Source: Porites lobata (Eukaryota; Cnidaria; Anthozoa; Scleractinia; Poritidae). From it: a DNA stretch of 64,000 bases. Positions 22,453-34,177 of this stretch are shown in pieces. The stretch covers positions 207,001 through 271,000 of the forward strand of contig CALNXK010000009.1 of assembly GCA_942486035.1 (NCBI GenBank). The letters are read 5' to 3'. Each line of letters begins with the position of its first letter. The first letter of the stretch is position 1. The notes beneath the pieces were generated by a model. That model was not told where the DNA came from. It worked only from the letters and a program-made list of their open reading frames with translations, and searched no databases. The translations under genes and the position numbers were made by a program.

Positions 22453-22915
22453 GGCCATCCCCATAAAATGTTCGTTCCCATCGCCCTTCCTCTCGTGAAG
22501 TTGGGTCGGTCGGTCGGGCAAAAAAAAAAAAAAAGGAATGAACACTTGATTGCATATTAAATCTCACGTTTAGTCTGCATGATATAATCAGATGGTAAAA
22601 GATGTATATCAACAGGACTATCAAATGTCTAAAAAGGCTACAAAAACGAAGTATCGATAATAATTTAAGACAACTGGTGTTAATAAGACAAGATCGTGTG
22701 CTTGTAAATTAAAGTACTTGCTTCTTTACACGTGATTCTGGAATGTTTTTTTTTTTTTTTGACTTTTCCAAAAATATGGGTCGGTCGGACGATGGTAGCC
22801 TGAGTATCAGGCCATCACCCCTCTCCCTTTTTCGCTTCCATCTTTCACCTTTTCCCCAGAAACGCCTGATACTCAGGCTAGACGATGGGAAACGAGACAT
22901 TTTATGGGAATGGCC
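22453..22915. mobile_element. Foldback element, ~463 bp
   Basis: GGCCATCCCCATAAAATG at the left faces CATTTTATGGGAATGGCC at the right. Both arms continue inward through a GGGTCGGTCGG motif to A15/T15 runs. The right arm carries a younger 85-bp insertion. Confidence 0.7.
22796..22880. mobile_element. 85-bp micro-MITE with 8-bp target duplication
   Basis: 17-bp perfect inverted ends TAGCCTGAGTATCAGGC / GCCTGATACTCAGGCTA are flanked by GACGATGG at 22788-22795 and 22881-22888. An 8-bp duplication indicates a hAT-type transposase acting in trans. The uninterrupted counterpart of the target is the left arm of the host foldback element. Confidence 0.9.
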
Positions 22916-23134
22916 TAATAGATATTAGGAGCAACAACAATCTGCCATCTTCTGTTCCCCTTGAATGGTTTCACGATTTACGGCAACCGTCAGTGGACTG
23001 GTCTACAGTCTGAGTATCAAGCGGTCAACCTCCTTTATCGGTCACTGACTAAAGTCCTGGAAATCCCCTCAACAAAACGATCACTTTGCCGAATTGTACC
23101 ACACTTCGACAAACTAATTCACCAGATACACTGT

Positions 23135-23293
23135 TAGCCTGCTCCAGGCGTTCAGATAATGCAGTACGGCGCGAAGCAAGAGAGCGGGAAAAAAAATAAG
23201 GGAGGAAAAGAGGGACCCCACCCGTCGCTGTTTTTTATGCTCACATCTCTTCGCGCCGTCCCGTTACGATCTGAATGCCTGGAAAAGGCCTAA
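23135..23293. mobile_element. 159-bp MITE with 8-bp target duplication
   Basis: Left TAGCCTGCTCCAGGCGTTCA and right ATCTGAATGCCTGGAAAAGG are imperfect inverted ends. TACACTGT flanks both sides (23127-23134, 23294-23301). Probably hAT-type. Confidence 0.85.
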
Positions 23294-23301
23294 TACACTG
23301 T

Positions 23302-24430
23302 GCATGGCTTTTTATAATGGTCTTTCTTGCTTTCGTTTAATTCAACAAGAGCTAGAAACATTGTACGGGGTCATTATTTGTCGTGTATTGGATATTTCGT
23401 TTTCTGATCATCTTCGTTTTCTTGTCAAACCTATATTACATGTAAGCGGTGATTTGGCCATTCCCTAGCCATTCTCGGCTGGTGAATCAAGAGCCGAAAA
23501 AGGCATCTGCTCTCGCAGGCCAGCCATTCCCAAAAGGTGACCGTTTTGAGATTGGAACTTAACTGTGGCTGACAAACCGAACGAAACTTCCAGGGGTGTG
23601 TTGCAACAAATTAATCAAGTTCAAATCTGTCCGGGAATCCATATTACAAGAAAACGAAAGTTTAAAATATTCCAAAAATAATCACTCACATATTGGTCTC
23701 GCTTGAGCCAAGGTTAAAACGTCAAACCAAACAACGATGTAATGACGACTTAAACCTTCTTTTCTGAACATAAGGACGCTTTTCAAAAGCGCGCTCTGTA
23801 TCCGCGTGAGGACGCCGAAATATCTCTTAACAAAACTGATGTACCGGTAGATTAGTAAAAGACCGTTAAAGGTAGACGCACTCTGAAAACAAAATTGAAT
23901 CAACGAAAGGCTGTCTTATCCTTTAACGTAAGAGGAAGCAAGGAGCACTACTAAGTTTTCTGTCTTATACAATTTACAGACTTTACAGTGGACATATAAG
24001 TAACAACATTAGTGCCCATAAGAATTAATCAACCTATTCTTTTGATATCAAAACATGCATGATTTGATCAATAACTTGCTACAGCGTTATTTACACATCA
24101 CAGGTGGTCCAAGCTCAAAATATAACTGTCAGCACTGTTGAGTATCGTTCGAAATCTAAGGATTTGTATGGCGGGGGAAAAACGCTTGTTTCTGTAGAAG
24201 GATTATAGTTTAGATTATTTGTGATTATTAATAATATGGTTTTCAGCCTACGCCAAAGGAGGCAAACACTTTTTATACCAAGAACATTGAATGTGTGAAA
24301 GGAACAGTATTCTTAAGGTGTGAAGTTCTCGACGAGCATTATTGTCTTAGAAGCCTCACATTATTAATAGCGTTTCAAGAAAAATTAATTTTTCAAACCG
24401 AGAGTCAAACAACAATATGCATAATTTACA
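23302..24430. other. Gene-free spacer
   Basis: No coding or transposon signal that I can support. The minus-strand ORF 23682-23903 has no motif. Confidence 0.4.
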
Positions 24431-24432
24431 AG

Positions 24433-25180
24433 TTAAGTTTAGTCACGTTCTTTAAACTGCAGTCTATCTCCTAGAGCTGCCAAATTCTTGTTCACTCGTG
24501 CCCTCCAAACCCGCCTGAACGCTCTTAGGGCGTGCCTCTTCTCAAAACTCCCGAAAAAGTATTTTAGGGGCACAAAATGTAGTCTGCTACACATACAGCC
24601 GTTTTTAGTGTCGTCACGCAACTTGCGTGACCACTCTAACAAAATAAGATTTTTAATAAATTTCCCCAAATGGAAAAATTGGAAAATTTTGCAAGATCGA
24701 GGCGTATGTTGGTCTTCTTTCCACAGCCTCCCAAGGATAGTGTGAAAAAGCACTTTGCAGGCAAACAATTCGGGACCTCATTCGGAAGTTTTGAGAAATG
24801 CTGGGCGAACGAGGAAAACACGCCTGTCTCCTTCTTGTCAGCGGCGTCACGCAACGCTTCTACACGTGCCACGTGGTAGTTTGTACACAGTCAGTATCGT
24901 ATGAATGAAAGTTAATTTTAGATGTATAAACCTTGAATGCAACAGGAAAACGTAGAAATTACCTCTTCAAAATGTGCTTTTGCTGTTAGCTTTGCTGGGT
25001 CCTTTCTTTGTTTTAACAATGCTTACGCGTATCATTCTCAGAGTAACATGAATTGAAGCACGCTTTGCCCAGTAGGTACCGGGAGGGCCTTGCACTAAGG
25101 TAGCCATCTATAAAAAGAAAAGTGTAGCTTGCTTTTATACAAACTTCGACTCCAGTATTACAGTAATCTCATTTGGTCTC
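24433..25180. repeat. Upstream copy of the duplicated ALDH9 5' region (copy A)
   Basis: This stretch of about 750 bp is repeated directly at 25183-25871. Blocks from TGCAGTCTATCTCC to GACTCCAGTATTACAGTAAT are shared in order, at roughly 90 percent or more. It includes the TATA-like TATAAAAAG at 25109-25117. It retains about 95 bp missing from copy B but has lost the right half of the micro-MITE that copy B keeps. Confidence 0.85.
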
Positions 25181-25331
25181 ATTTAAGTTTAGTCTTTGTT
25201 CTTTGAACTGCAGTCTATCTCCCAGAGCTGCCAAATTCTTGTTCACTGGTGCCCCCCAAACCCGCATGAGCGCTCTTAGGGCGTGCCTGTTCTCAAAATT
25301 CCCGAAAAAAATATTTTCGGGAAACAAAATG

Positions 25332-25405
25332 TAGTCTGCTACCCGGCCGTTTTTAGTGTCGTCAACTTGCGTGACCACACTAACAACGGCTGTGTAGCAG
25401 ACTAC
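25332..25405. mobile_element. 74-bp micro-MITE with 8-bp target duplication
   Basis: TAGTCTGCTAC and GTGTAGCAGACTA-type inverted ends with GCCGTTTTTAGTGTCGTC inside. ACAAAATG flanks both sides (25324-25331, 25406-25413). A relative lies at about 37160-37250. In copy A (24573 onward) only the left half survives. Confidence 0.8.
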
Positions 25406-25800
25406 ACAAAATGAGATTTTTCATAAATTTCCGCAAATGGAAAAATTGGAAATTTTTACAAGATCGAGGCGATCGAGATCATTCGGGAGTTTTGAGAAAT
25501 GCAGGGCGCGCGAGGAAAACACGCCTGTCTCCTTCTTATCAGCGGCGTCACGCAACGCTTCTACACGTGCCACGTGGTAGTTTGTACACAGTCAGCATCG
25601 TATGAATGAAAGTTAATTTTAGATGTATAAACCTTGAATACAACAGGAAAACGTAGAAATTATCTCTTCAAAATGTGCTTTTGCTGCTAGCTTTGTTGGG
25701 TCTTTTCGTTGTTAATGCTTGCACGCATTCTCAGAGTAACATGAATTGAAGCACGCTTTGCCTGGTAGGTACCGGGAGGGCCTTGCACTAGGTAGCCATC

Positions 25801-25808
25801 TATAAAAA
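25801..25808 (+). promoter_or_regulatory. TATA-like element of the ALDH9 gene
   Basis: TATAAAAA lies 72 bp before the ATG at 25880, a fitting distance for a transcription start near 25830 with a short 5' UTR. The same motif is present at the equivalent place in duplicated copy A. Confidence 0.5.
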
Positions 25809-25879
25809 AGAAGAGTGTAGCTAGCTTTTATACAAACTTCGACTCCAGTATTACAGTAATCTCATCTGGACTCAGCAAC

Positions 25880-28800
25880 ATGCTATCACGAATTGCCAAG
25901 AAGTGTGCAGGCCTCCCCGGAAATAGATATTCTTTTCTTTTTAGCTCTCTGAGGAGGTACTCAGGAATTGACCTCGAAAAACCTTGTCAGGAGTTGAATT
26001 TTATCGACGGTCGTAGGCAAAATCCTGTCAGCAGTGAAGGTGAACACGAGATCTATATCATGGAGCCAGCCACGGGAAGGATTCTCTGTGAAACGCATGG
26101 ATCGGGAAAACCTGAAGTGGATCGCGCGGTTCAGTCAGCAAAAGATGCTTTCAATTCGTGGTCTGCGATGTCGGGGATGGAACGAGGGAAAATTCTGCGC
26201 GAAGCTGCTACTATTATTAGGTCAAGAGTAAAGGATTTAGCGACAGTGGAGGTCACTGACAATGGTAGGTCGCGTTATGATAGCTGTTATGTGAACAAAA
26301 TTCTGGGAAATCAGGTACTTGCTCGGAAATTATCTGACGTTACAAGCTAATCGTAAGTGAAAGGTACGTGTACCGTCGAAGGAAGGAATGGAATGGAATG
26401 GAATGGACTGAGATGGACTGGACTCAGGTGACAGAACTAGAGACCGCAGGTTTTCTTGTTTCAGCAATGTTTTTACATATTTGTTATTAAATTTCTTATT
26501 TTCATTTTCAAATTGTGTCTCTAAACAAAGGAAGCACTTTGTTGCAAAAGCTACTCATAGCTGATTAGAGTGGATATGTCACAGTTTCTATACCATACCT
26601 GCCAACTCTCCCAGTTTTCCAGGGAGCCTCCAAGTTTTTCATCAAATCTCCCGGGAAATACCTACAGCTGTACCATGCCCTTATTCAAAATTTTTTGATT
26701 AATTTTGTTATTTTTCGAGATGTCAAAAAGGAAAATAGAAAATAAAAGAAGAAGTGGATTTAGTGCTTTTATTTTAGCTGTTCTCGATTGGAAAACGTAA
26801 AACATATCATTAACGTGTATCATAATTGCTCGAAATCAACCAATCAAATTGCACAATACATGGTAGAAAGTTGGCACAGTTTTCGCACGCTGTTATCTAG
26901 GCTGAAAACATGTGGAAGACCTTTGGGTAATATTTTGGAAAGTATGTCAAAAATTGCATTCTTATTTAGTACAATGCAAAGATTTCTAGACGTCTCCAGA
27001 TTTTTGTACACCGGGGGTTCACAGGTGTGCTATACCCTGAAAAATTTAGCCCAAATTTCTCTATCCATGTTAAATTTCTTCTTCCTCCTTTCTAAATCGT
27101 CCTTAATCCTTTATTTAGCAATAATTGGTTGAGGGTAATATGACGAATTTTGCAGATTGAGGGGGCTTTCAGCTTTAGTGAACACTCCCTTAGTTGATCA
27201 GATCAGATTAGATCAGATCTGATCAACTGCTGTGACACAATGACAAATGGTTAAAGTTAGTACTGGGTTTGATCCACCCTTTTCCAATCCACATAATTGT
27301 CAACAGCCTCTTTATGCTATTTTACCAGTCAATTAAAGTGTATAGTTGCTAGATATACCAGCTATATATCCATGACCTTTAATCTCTATCATTTAACCTC
27401 ATATTTTTCCATTCTCCCCTTGGGCAAAGGTTTGGGCTAAAAGGATCATAAACTCATATATAATTATGTTCCCTTACTGGAAGCAACAGGTTGCTTGCTT
27501 GTAAAAATAGGCATAAAAATGTATCTCCTATAGAGTGTTTTCACTGTGACATCATCAATACAGTGAGGCCCTCTGAATTCTTATGTATACCAGGTTGTAG
27601 GGGACCGAAAAATGAATCTTTGTAGAAGTTTTCAGCCCTGTAGTGTCTTCTATTTTGAAAATACAGCATTTTGAATTTCCGGATTTTCACAATGTGTGAC
27701 ACCACAATGAACGGTAGCCTCAGCAAAGATGTCTGGTTAAAGAAAAGCTATCTCCTTATGATTTTCGGCAGATGTCAAAATGGAAAATAAAACAAGAAGT
27801 GGATTTAGTGCTCCTATTTGAGATGTTCTTGATTGGAAAGTGTAAGGCAGAGCAAGCAAATTGATATATATTTAACAAGTATCGTAATTGGTCAGAAATC
27901 AACCAATCAAATTGCACAATACATGGTAGAAAGTTTATATGGTTTTTGCACTCTGTTATTGACATCAGGAACATTTGGAGAGTATTCAGACCTTGAAAAT
28001 GACATTCTTACAACTCAAAGATTTCTAGATGTCTCCAGATTTTTGTACTCTGAGGGCTGGCAGGTATGGGTGTCCCATCATGTTGGTGTCCCTGATGTTA
28101 GTACACCAGCAGAGGCCCTGCCAGGGCCTGCCATGTCTTATGTCGGGTTTATAAATGCTTCACGTCGCTGTCAAAAATTGAATGAAAATTCTTTTCTTGG
28201 TCAGAATTTTAGAAAAGGGGGATAGTGACGCATTATAAAGAAACCATTACAGTTCTGCAATTTCTCAGTTAACATTTCTCATATCAAACACCTATACATT
28301 GCCATTCACAATTAACACAATTCATAGGAGGGTCCATAAGAAGCTCACTGACAATAGATGCTCTCTGTAGCGCAAGGTGAATTGACAAAAATTACTTCTT
28401 CCTGTCGCAATTTGGCTAAAGGTAGGTTGTCTCTTGTCACAATTTCATTTTACAGTCTGTTGCTACTTTTTGAGTCATGTCGCTTGTTGGAAATTTACCC
28501 TGGCAGGGCCTTCCAGCATGGCATCCCCATACACAGCTCTCTAAACTTGCGTGGAACATTTTGGTAAACAACTAAGAAACGATGTGCTGCACAGACCTGA
28601 GACTTGGATGTATTGTATATTTATGAGTCTTCTGTAGCATTTCATTTTCTTGGCTTCTTTCATGCAACAGTTTCAAAGTCATTTTTTTCATTGTGTGACA
28701 GTGAAAACACTTTCTATACCAGTAAAGGACCTCAGTTTGGTCAGGAGACACTCAATCTGCCACTGTGCATGATATGTTAATTTCGTAGTTGTGTATCACG

Positions 28801-31800
28801 AGTGAAAAGAAGTATGCAGACCCTGGTGACCCTTGAGGTTAAAACGTATACCCAGCAGAATTTAAGGAGGAGTGAAGCTTTGTGAGTCTTTCTAGTAAAT
28901 GATAATGGTAATACTTTTATCTTTTACACTACAGGGAAACCATTTCATGAAGCAGTATGGGATATTGAAGGTTGCGCAGATGTTATTGATTACTATGCTG
29001 GTCTTGCACCTACCATCAGTGGAAAGCACATCCAGCTTCCTAATGGGAACTTTGCTTACACTAGAAGAGAGCCATTAGGTGTTGTAGCAGGTATGGTACA
29101 GAGTTAAATCTTTATTCACACTTTAGCAACTACAACAACAACAAACAATAATCTTTTTTTCCTTGTTTCAGTTTTACAAAAGTGCGCTGGCCTGCCGGTA
29201 GCTAGCTAGAGCTATTTTTCAATTATCTTGACGCGCCAGTCAATTTGCGTGTCCCCTCGAAGGGAATAATTTTATTATTTTATGTGTACATGTTTATCTA
29301 AATATAATGTAGAAGGATATTTATACAAAGGAGAGGAAGAATTTACCGTACGTATAAAGGATTTGCAGTAAATAGAGTTTAACAGGAAAAGCTGGCCATA
29401 GTATCAATTCATACTCTCGTTACTGAGGATTTTACCTTAGAAATGGGGCGCGATCCATTCAACCAAAATTCCAACTGGTCCGGCCCCGAAAAGTGGTCCA
29501 CCTCAAAAGGTGGACCCGTTTTTCAAAACTTTTCCGGTTGGACCGAACCGATCCATTGAGTTTTGGATCCGAAATGTCAGGAAATTTTGGTTGAATGGAT
29601 CGCGCCCATGATCTACAGTGTACCCCAACTGCCTCAATCAAGATACCATCCTATAATTATCACATTTCTCTACAGTCAAAGCACTATAGTTAAAACTTAT
29701 CTCAAGACCATATTGTTTTTCATTTAATTCATTACCACTCTAACGTTTTTTTTTGTTCTTTGCTAACATGCATGCAGGCATTGGAGCATGGAACTACCCA
29801 TTTCAGATCTGTACCTGGAAGTCAACTCCAGCACTAGCTTGTGGGAACACTATTGTGTTCAAGCCCTCACCACTCACCCCGTTGACAGCTATCTTGATTG
29901 CTGAGATTTTCACTGAAGCGGGACTTCCCAATGGAGCCTTAAACATTGTTCAGGGCGGAGCTAGTACTGGCCATTTGCTTTCATCACATCCGGATGTAGA
30001 CAAGGTTTCATTTACTGGGTCGGTGCCCACTGGAAAGAAGGTTAGGATTATATAGAAGCTCCTAATTTTATTTTTACCCTGGCGATTATTTTTCTGGTTA
30101 ACCCACTTAAGCTCCCGGAAATTTTCCTGAGTAACATGTTTGAGCTGTTTTCTGGGCATTGTCTGGCTTAATTTAGTGTTAAAACTGCTCAAACTACTGC
30201 TTATGAGTCAAGCACTTAGCTTTGCGACCATCTGTGCCTAGATGCAAAGTGTTTGGGCCTGCGCAGAAAACAAAATTGTGCAATAGTCTCTGGGTTTGAC
30301 CTCCTCCTCCCCTCTTCTTTCACTTTTCCATGCCCCATTTTTTCTTCTGTTTGGCATTTACCAGGTGTCATTTTGGTACAAAACGTTTTGGGGAAATTTT
30401 TTAGGATTGTAGGATTAGAGGGAAGAAAGTGCAGGAGGTTAGTGGAACAAGATTTTCACTGGAATTTTTGAGTCAACTTTTTATATTTTTTCCATTTTTC
30501 TCCAGTCTCCTGGCATATTGTTTGAAAGTTCTCTTCATCGTGCATGTCAAGTCAGAGGACAAAGTTGTCCTTGACCATTAAAACTGATGATGTCACAAGT
30601 GGTACAAGGGATGTGGGTCCACATGGGTGATTAGGGGTGGTTCAGAGTTAACAGGGCTGCCCTTAAACCAAAGCCTATTAAAGCAACTGGGTGAACATGT
30701 GAGATGGCTGGGTTCTGAACTCAAACCAAAGATGTAGATTATGGTGGACAAAAAAGTGAACATTTATTTTCATTGTATCACTGCTTTCTCCATAGGTCAT
30801 GGCAGATGCATCTACAGGTATAAAACATGTCACACTTGAGTTGGGAGGAAAGTCTCCACTGCTTGTGTTTTCTGATGCTGACTTGGAAAATGCTGTTAAA
30901 GGAGCCATGATGGCAAACTTTCTTACTCAGGGAGAGGTATGTTTCTTATCACTATGAGAGTCAAATCACATAAATTATAGTGGTAATGTTGATGAGATTT
31001 CCTTTGTTATGTTAATTTTTATTGAAGTATATTTTTTACAGGTCAAAATTATATTCATAATTATATTATTTCATATTTACTTGATGCTGACAGGTCTGTT
31101 CTAATGGAACCCGAGTATTTGTGGAAAAGAGCATCTTAGATGATTTCCTCACAAAGTTGGTTGAGCGCACTAAAAAGATCCGTGTTGGAGATCCCATGAA
31201 CCCAGATACTCAGATGGGTGCCTTGATCTCTGAGGAACATCTTCATAAGGTGCTGGAGTATGTGAGAATAGGACGTGAGCAGGTATGTGACCTTTGACAA
31301 AATTATTATTATTAGGGGGGTGGTTAAAACAAGTGCACTCAACAATTACCCTAGTGGGGAGGCTCACATTTTTTGGCCTAAAAAAATGGATACCGGTATG
31401 TGCTGCTGAACAGGGTATGTGCATTTGTAGGTTGATGATGAGTGGTCTACATAATTATGTGGTACCAGCATTTTTTTTCTAATTAAAACTAAGTTAGTAA
31501 TGTAAGTTTGAAATATTACTTAATCTTGTATGCAACATGAAATGTATCAGGGTCATAAAATAACACCTGTTGCCTTTAACAAGGTAGCAAAATGAACCAT
31601 TTTTGTCTTAAACAGGATCAGGGTTTGAAGGCCTCATGGGCACACCTCTACCCAAACTGCCCTTGAGTGCCCCTCCCGTCCCCCCTCCAGGACAAGGAAC
31701 CACCTTCTCTTGGGTTGATAGGGCTCTACAAGACACCATCCACTTAACAAGCCCTTAAAAATAGATGGAAATTGAAAGCTTACTTTGCCAGACAAACCGA

Positions 31801-32641
31801 TCAGTGGGCACAAGTTATATCTTAAAAGGTGTGTGTTTTCCTTTTAGGGTGCCAAGGTTCTTTGTGGAGGTGAACGTGTTAGACTTGATGACCACAGGCT
31901 GGCCAATGGGTTCTACATGTCACCCTGTGTCATGACTGACTGTACAGATGACATGACCGTTGTCAAGGAGGAGATATTTGGTCCTGTCATGACTGTACTG
32001 TCATTTGACTCTGAAGAAGAAGCCATAGCAAGAGCCAATGACACAGAGTTTGGGTTGTCTGCTGGGGTCTTTACCAGGTACACGATGTAGACCCTATATA
32101 GGTATTGTTGTACGACATAGCAGTGAGAAACAAATGATGGCATGGAGAATTAACTCTGGAGTGATGATTTAAGTGCTATATTTACCTCCCAACCTTATCC
32201 GAGTCAAATGCGTGAGATTTTCGTCTTGTCATGACCAGCATTTCCGAAACGTCCCCGCGACGTCCGGAGATTTCCGACGATTTGCCGAAGACTTCCGAAC
32301 ATTGTCGAAAATGTCCGAAGATGTCCCGACGACCTTTGAGCATTTGCAAAGCTAAGTTTTTATGAAGTTTTTGTTATTGTTTGTATTTCAGTACTCTATA
32401 AAATTATCGACTTTATGTATCCTGATTTTGCAGAGATCTTGCTCGTGCCCATCGCGTTATCTCCAAGCTTCAAGCAGGGTCTTGCTGGATCAACAATTAT
32501 AATATGACACCAGTCGAAGTGCCTTTTGGTGGTTATAAGATGTCGGGCGTTGGCCGAGAACTAGGTGAAGACACCATTGATTACTACACACAGGTCAAGT
32601 CAGTTTACGTCGAGATGGGGGATGTTGAGTCACCGTTTTAA
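25880..32641 (+). CDS. ALDH9A1: 4-trimethylaminobutyraldehyde dehydrogenase-like (ALDH9A1 family)
   Basis: Seven coding exons: 25880-26264, 28935-29090, 29778-30040, 30796-30936, 31094-31282, 31848-32077, 32434-32641. All introns are GT-AG and phases agree, giving 523 aa. The family oxidises trimethylaminobutyraldehyde (carnitine synthesis) and other aminoaldehydes with NAD. Visible motifs: YTRREPLG and GIGAWNYPFQI (about 175-195), FTGSVPTG before the exon 3/4 junction, LELGGKSP with catalytic Glu283, QGEVCSNGTRV with catalytic Cys317, KEEIFGPVM, and PFGGYKMSG near the end. Glu-Cys spacing is 34, as in human ALDH9A1. The first 30 residues are basic and hydroxylated, unlike the short cytosolic form, and could be a mitochondrial presequence. 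Last residues GDVESPF match the family C-terminus. Confidence 0.95.
26385..26405. repeat. GGAAT microsatellite in ALDH9 intron 1
   Basis: Four GGAAT units then GG, with related GGACT/GATGG words following. Confidence 0.85.
26590..28080. repeat. Pair of diverged ~350-bp repeats in ALDH9 intron 1
   Basis: Sequence from about 26715 to 27025 recurs at about 27770-28065 in the same orientation, at roughly 80 percent. Shared blocks include AAGTGGATTTAGTGCT, AATCAACCAATCAAATTGCA, CAATACATGGTAGAAAGTT and TCTCCAGATTTTTGTAC. The first copy is preceded by CCTGCCAACTCTCCC, also a common repeat start. Between them a GATCAGATCAGATTAGATC run sits near 27197. The interspersed ORFs are not coding. Confidence 0.65.
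29446..29607. mobile_element. MITE in ALDH9 intron 2
   Basis: 162 bp with near-perfect 25-bp inverted ends: GGGCGCGATCCATTCAACCA and TGGTTGAATGGATCGCGCCC. ATG on both sides may be a 3-bp target duplication. The minus-strand ORF here is not a gene. Confidence 0.85.
32233..32345. repeat. Degenerate CCGAAGA(T/C)TTCCGA repeats in ALDH9 intron 6
   Basis: About eight imperfect units of 10-14 bp containing TTCCGA / GTCCGAAGA. They give the open frame 32173-32355, which is not an exon. Confidence 0.5.
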
Positions 32642-32714
32642 AATGTGTCATGGTCGTGTTTATAAGAGTCAATGTGCCGTGAAACTGCGTATACAGCCCA
32701 ACGATCAAGAAGCG

Positions 32715-32720
32715 AATAAA
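32715..32720 (+). terminator. ALDH9 polyadenylation signal
   Basis: AATAAA 74 bp after the stop codon at 32639-32641, the first canonical signal downstream. Confidence 0.6.
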
Positions 32721-33387
32721 ATTACGCCTTGGATGGGTCGATTTAGTTTTTTAAGCGATATGATTTTAGACTTTTACTCAGCTAAGCAGCAGTGCATCAA
32801 GTAGTCTTGAGATTACTGTGATTCTCAGAAGTCTGTTTTACCCACTACAAATCGTCTTCCCTTCCGATGCGAGTTGGTCTTTTATCTTTCTGGAAAGACT
32901 GAGAGCATACAAGCGCCTCTTACTTGTAAGAATTTTACCTGCATATTTGATATCGGACCCGAAAAGTTAACGGGACTCTCGAGAAACGGGCCCCCGGTTA
33001 TAACGTTGCCCCCTAAATAAGAAGTAAACTCCATTTCTCATGTCACATAAGGACGTTCGAGGCTTGAATCGTAACAACTGAATGGCAATCAATCCTGTTA
33101 TAAAAAAATAAACTTTAAGAGCCAATTGGTTCGATACCCTAACCGTGAAAAAAATGGAAATATTGATAAACAATAGACCAATTCCGATATATTAAAAGTC
33201 ATACTTGGCTGCGTTATGAAGAAGAAATGTATTGTTCACTGCTGAGTCTCAAGATGATTTCTTTTGTTTTATTCCCCCAAGCCTCGGAGCCAAGTATGAA
33301 TTTTAATATATCAAAAATGGTCTAAAGATGTGTTATTGTTTTCTGCGACTAATGAGGAAACACCTTGCAAGCAGCTCCTACATCACT
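32721..33387. other. Intergenic spacer after ALDH9
   Basis: No gene or transposon end seen. Confidence 0.4.
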
Positions 33388-33395
33388 GAAACAAT

Positions 33396-33549
33396 TAGCC
33401 TCCCCGCAGACGTCCTTTGGGGTTCGTTCGTCACGCATTTATTTCTCCCTCACGGACCGTTACCGTGGGGGGAGAAATGAATGCGTGAACTCACTGAATG
33501 CGTGAATGCGTGGTGAACGGACCTCATAGGACGTCTGCGGGGAGGCTAT
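33396..33549. mobile_element. 154-bp MITE with 8-bp target duplication
   Basis: Ends TAGCCTCCCCGCAGACGTCC and GGACGTCTGCGGGGAGGCTA are perfect inverted repeats. GAAACAAT flanks both sides (33388-33395, 33550-33557). Near-identity of the arms suggests a young insertion of hAT type. Confidence 0.92.
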
Positions 33550-33844
33550 GAAACAATGAGGTCAAAACAATCATACTCTAAAGTCAGTTTTATTGCATAC
33601 GCTCGTCAATACAAGTTCACTTTATCTTCCCAGAGAAACCACTTCGTGGGAATTAACGAGGATTGTCAAATTAAAGGAAATAATTTAGAATACATTTTAT
33701 CCATCCTATGTGAAAATAATTAAAAGCTTAACTTATCACTTTTTACATTGCATTTTCTTTTAACTTATTTGTAATATTTGACGTTTTAAAAATATTTGAT
33801 TTCAATGAATAAGGAGTCATTCAGTTTAGGGCTTATACTCATGG

Positions 33845-33935
33845 TGCGTTCGCTTGGGAAATATGGATTTAGATTTTAAATCCGGATTTCGGATTTCCAA
33901 TCGAACGCGAAATCCGAAAACGGATTTCAATACTG
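33845..33935. repeat. Palindromic GAAATCCG block
   Basis: GGATTT and AAATCC words alternate in both orientations around CCAATCGAACGCG. Probably a degraded foldback element. Confidence 0.4.
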
Positions 33936-34061
33936 AGATATCTGTCTATCCGTTCCATGAAGAAACACCCTTGGTTCGTCACCGTATGTTTATAGCTTAC
34001 CTTTACATTTTTGTGCTTATTGTAAACCGTTTGTGCCGTTGACTAAGAAACTTGCCTGGTT

Positions 34062-34177
34062 CTAGCCTGCGTAGCAAGCGTTTCGCGCGAGTTCGTCGAG
34101 AAAGTTGAGACGAGCAAAAAAGAGGCTCCCGCTCTTACCGCAATAACTTAATTGGAAACGCTTACTACGCAGATCTA
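34062..34177. mobile_element. 116-bp micro-MITE with 8-bp target duplication
   Basis: TAGCCTGCGTAGCAAGCGTT faces AACGCTTACTACGCAGATCTA (imperfect inverted repeat). GCCTGGTT is present at 34054-34061 and 34178-34185. Confidence 0.85.

Larger units (their letters stand above)
25183..25871. repeat. Downstream copy of the duplicated ALDH9 5' region (copy B)
   Basis: Tandem partner of 24433-25180. It ends nine bases before the ALDH9 start codon, so it contains the promoter and 5' UTR in use, unless a transcript starts in copy A. Confidence 0.85.

Noticed and set aside
24439..24872. Overlapping ORFs upstream of ALDH9 as a short gene
   Set aside because: They lie in the duplicated promoter region; frames are broken differently in the second copy and contain micro-MITE sequence.
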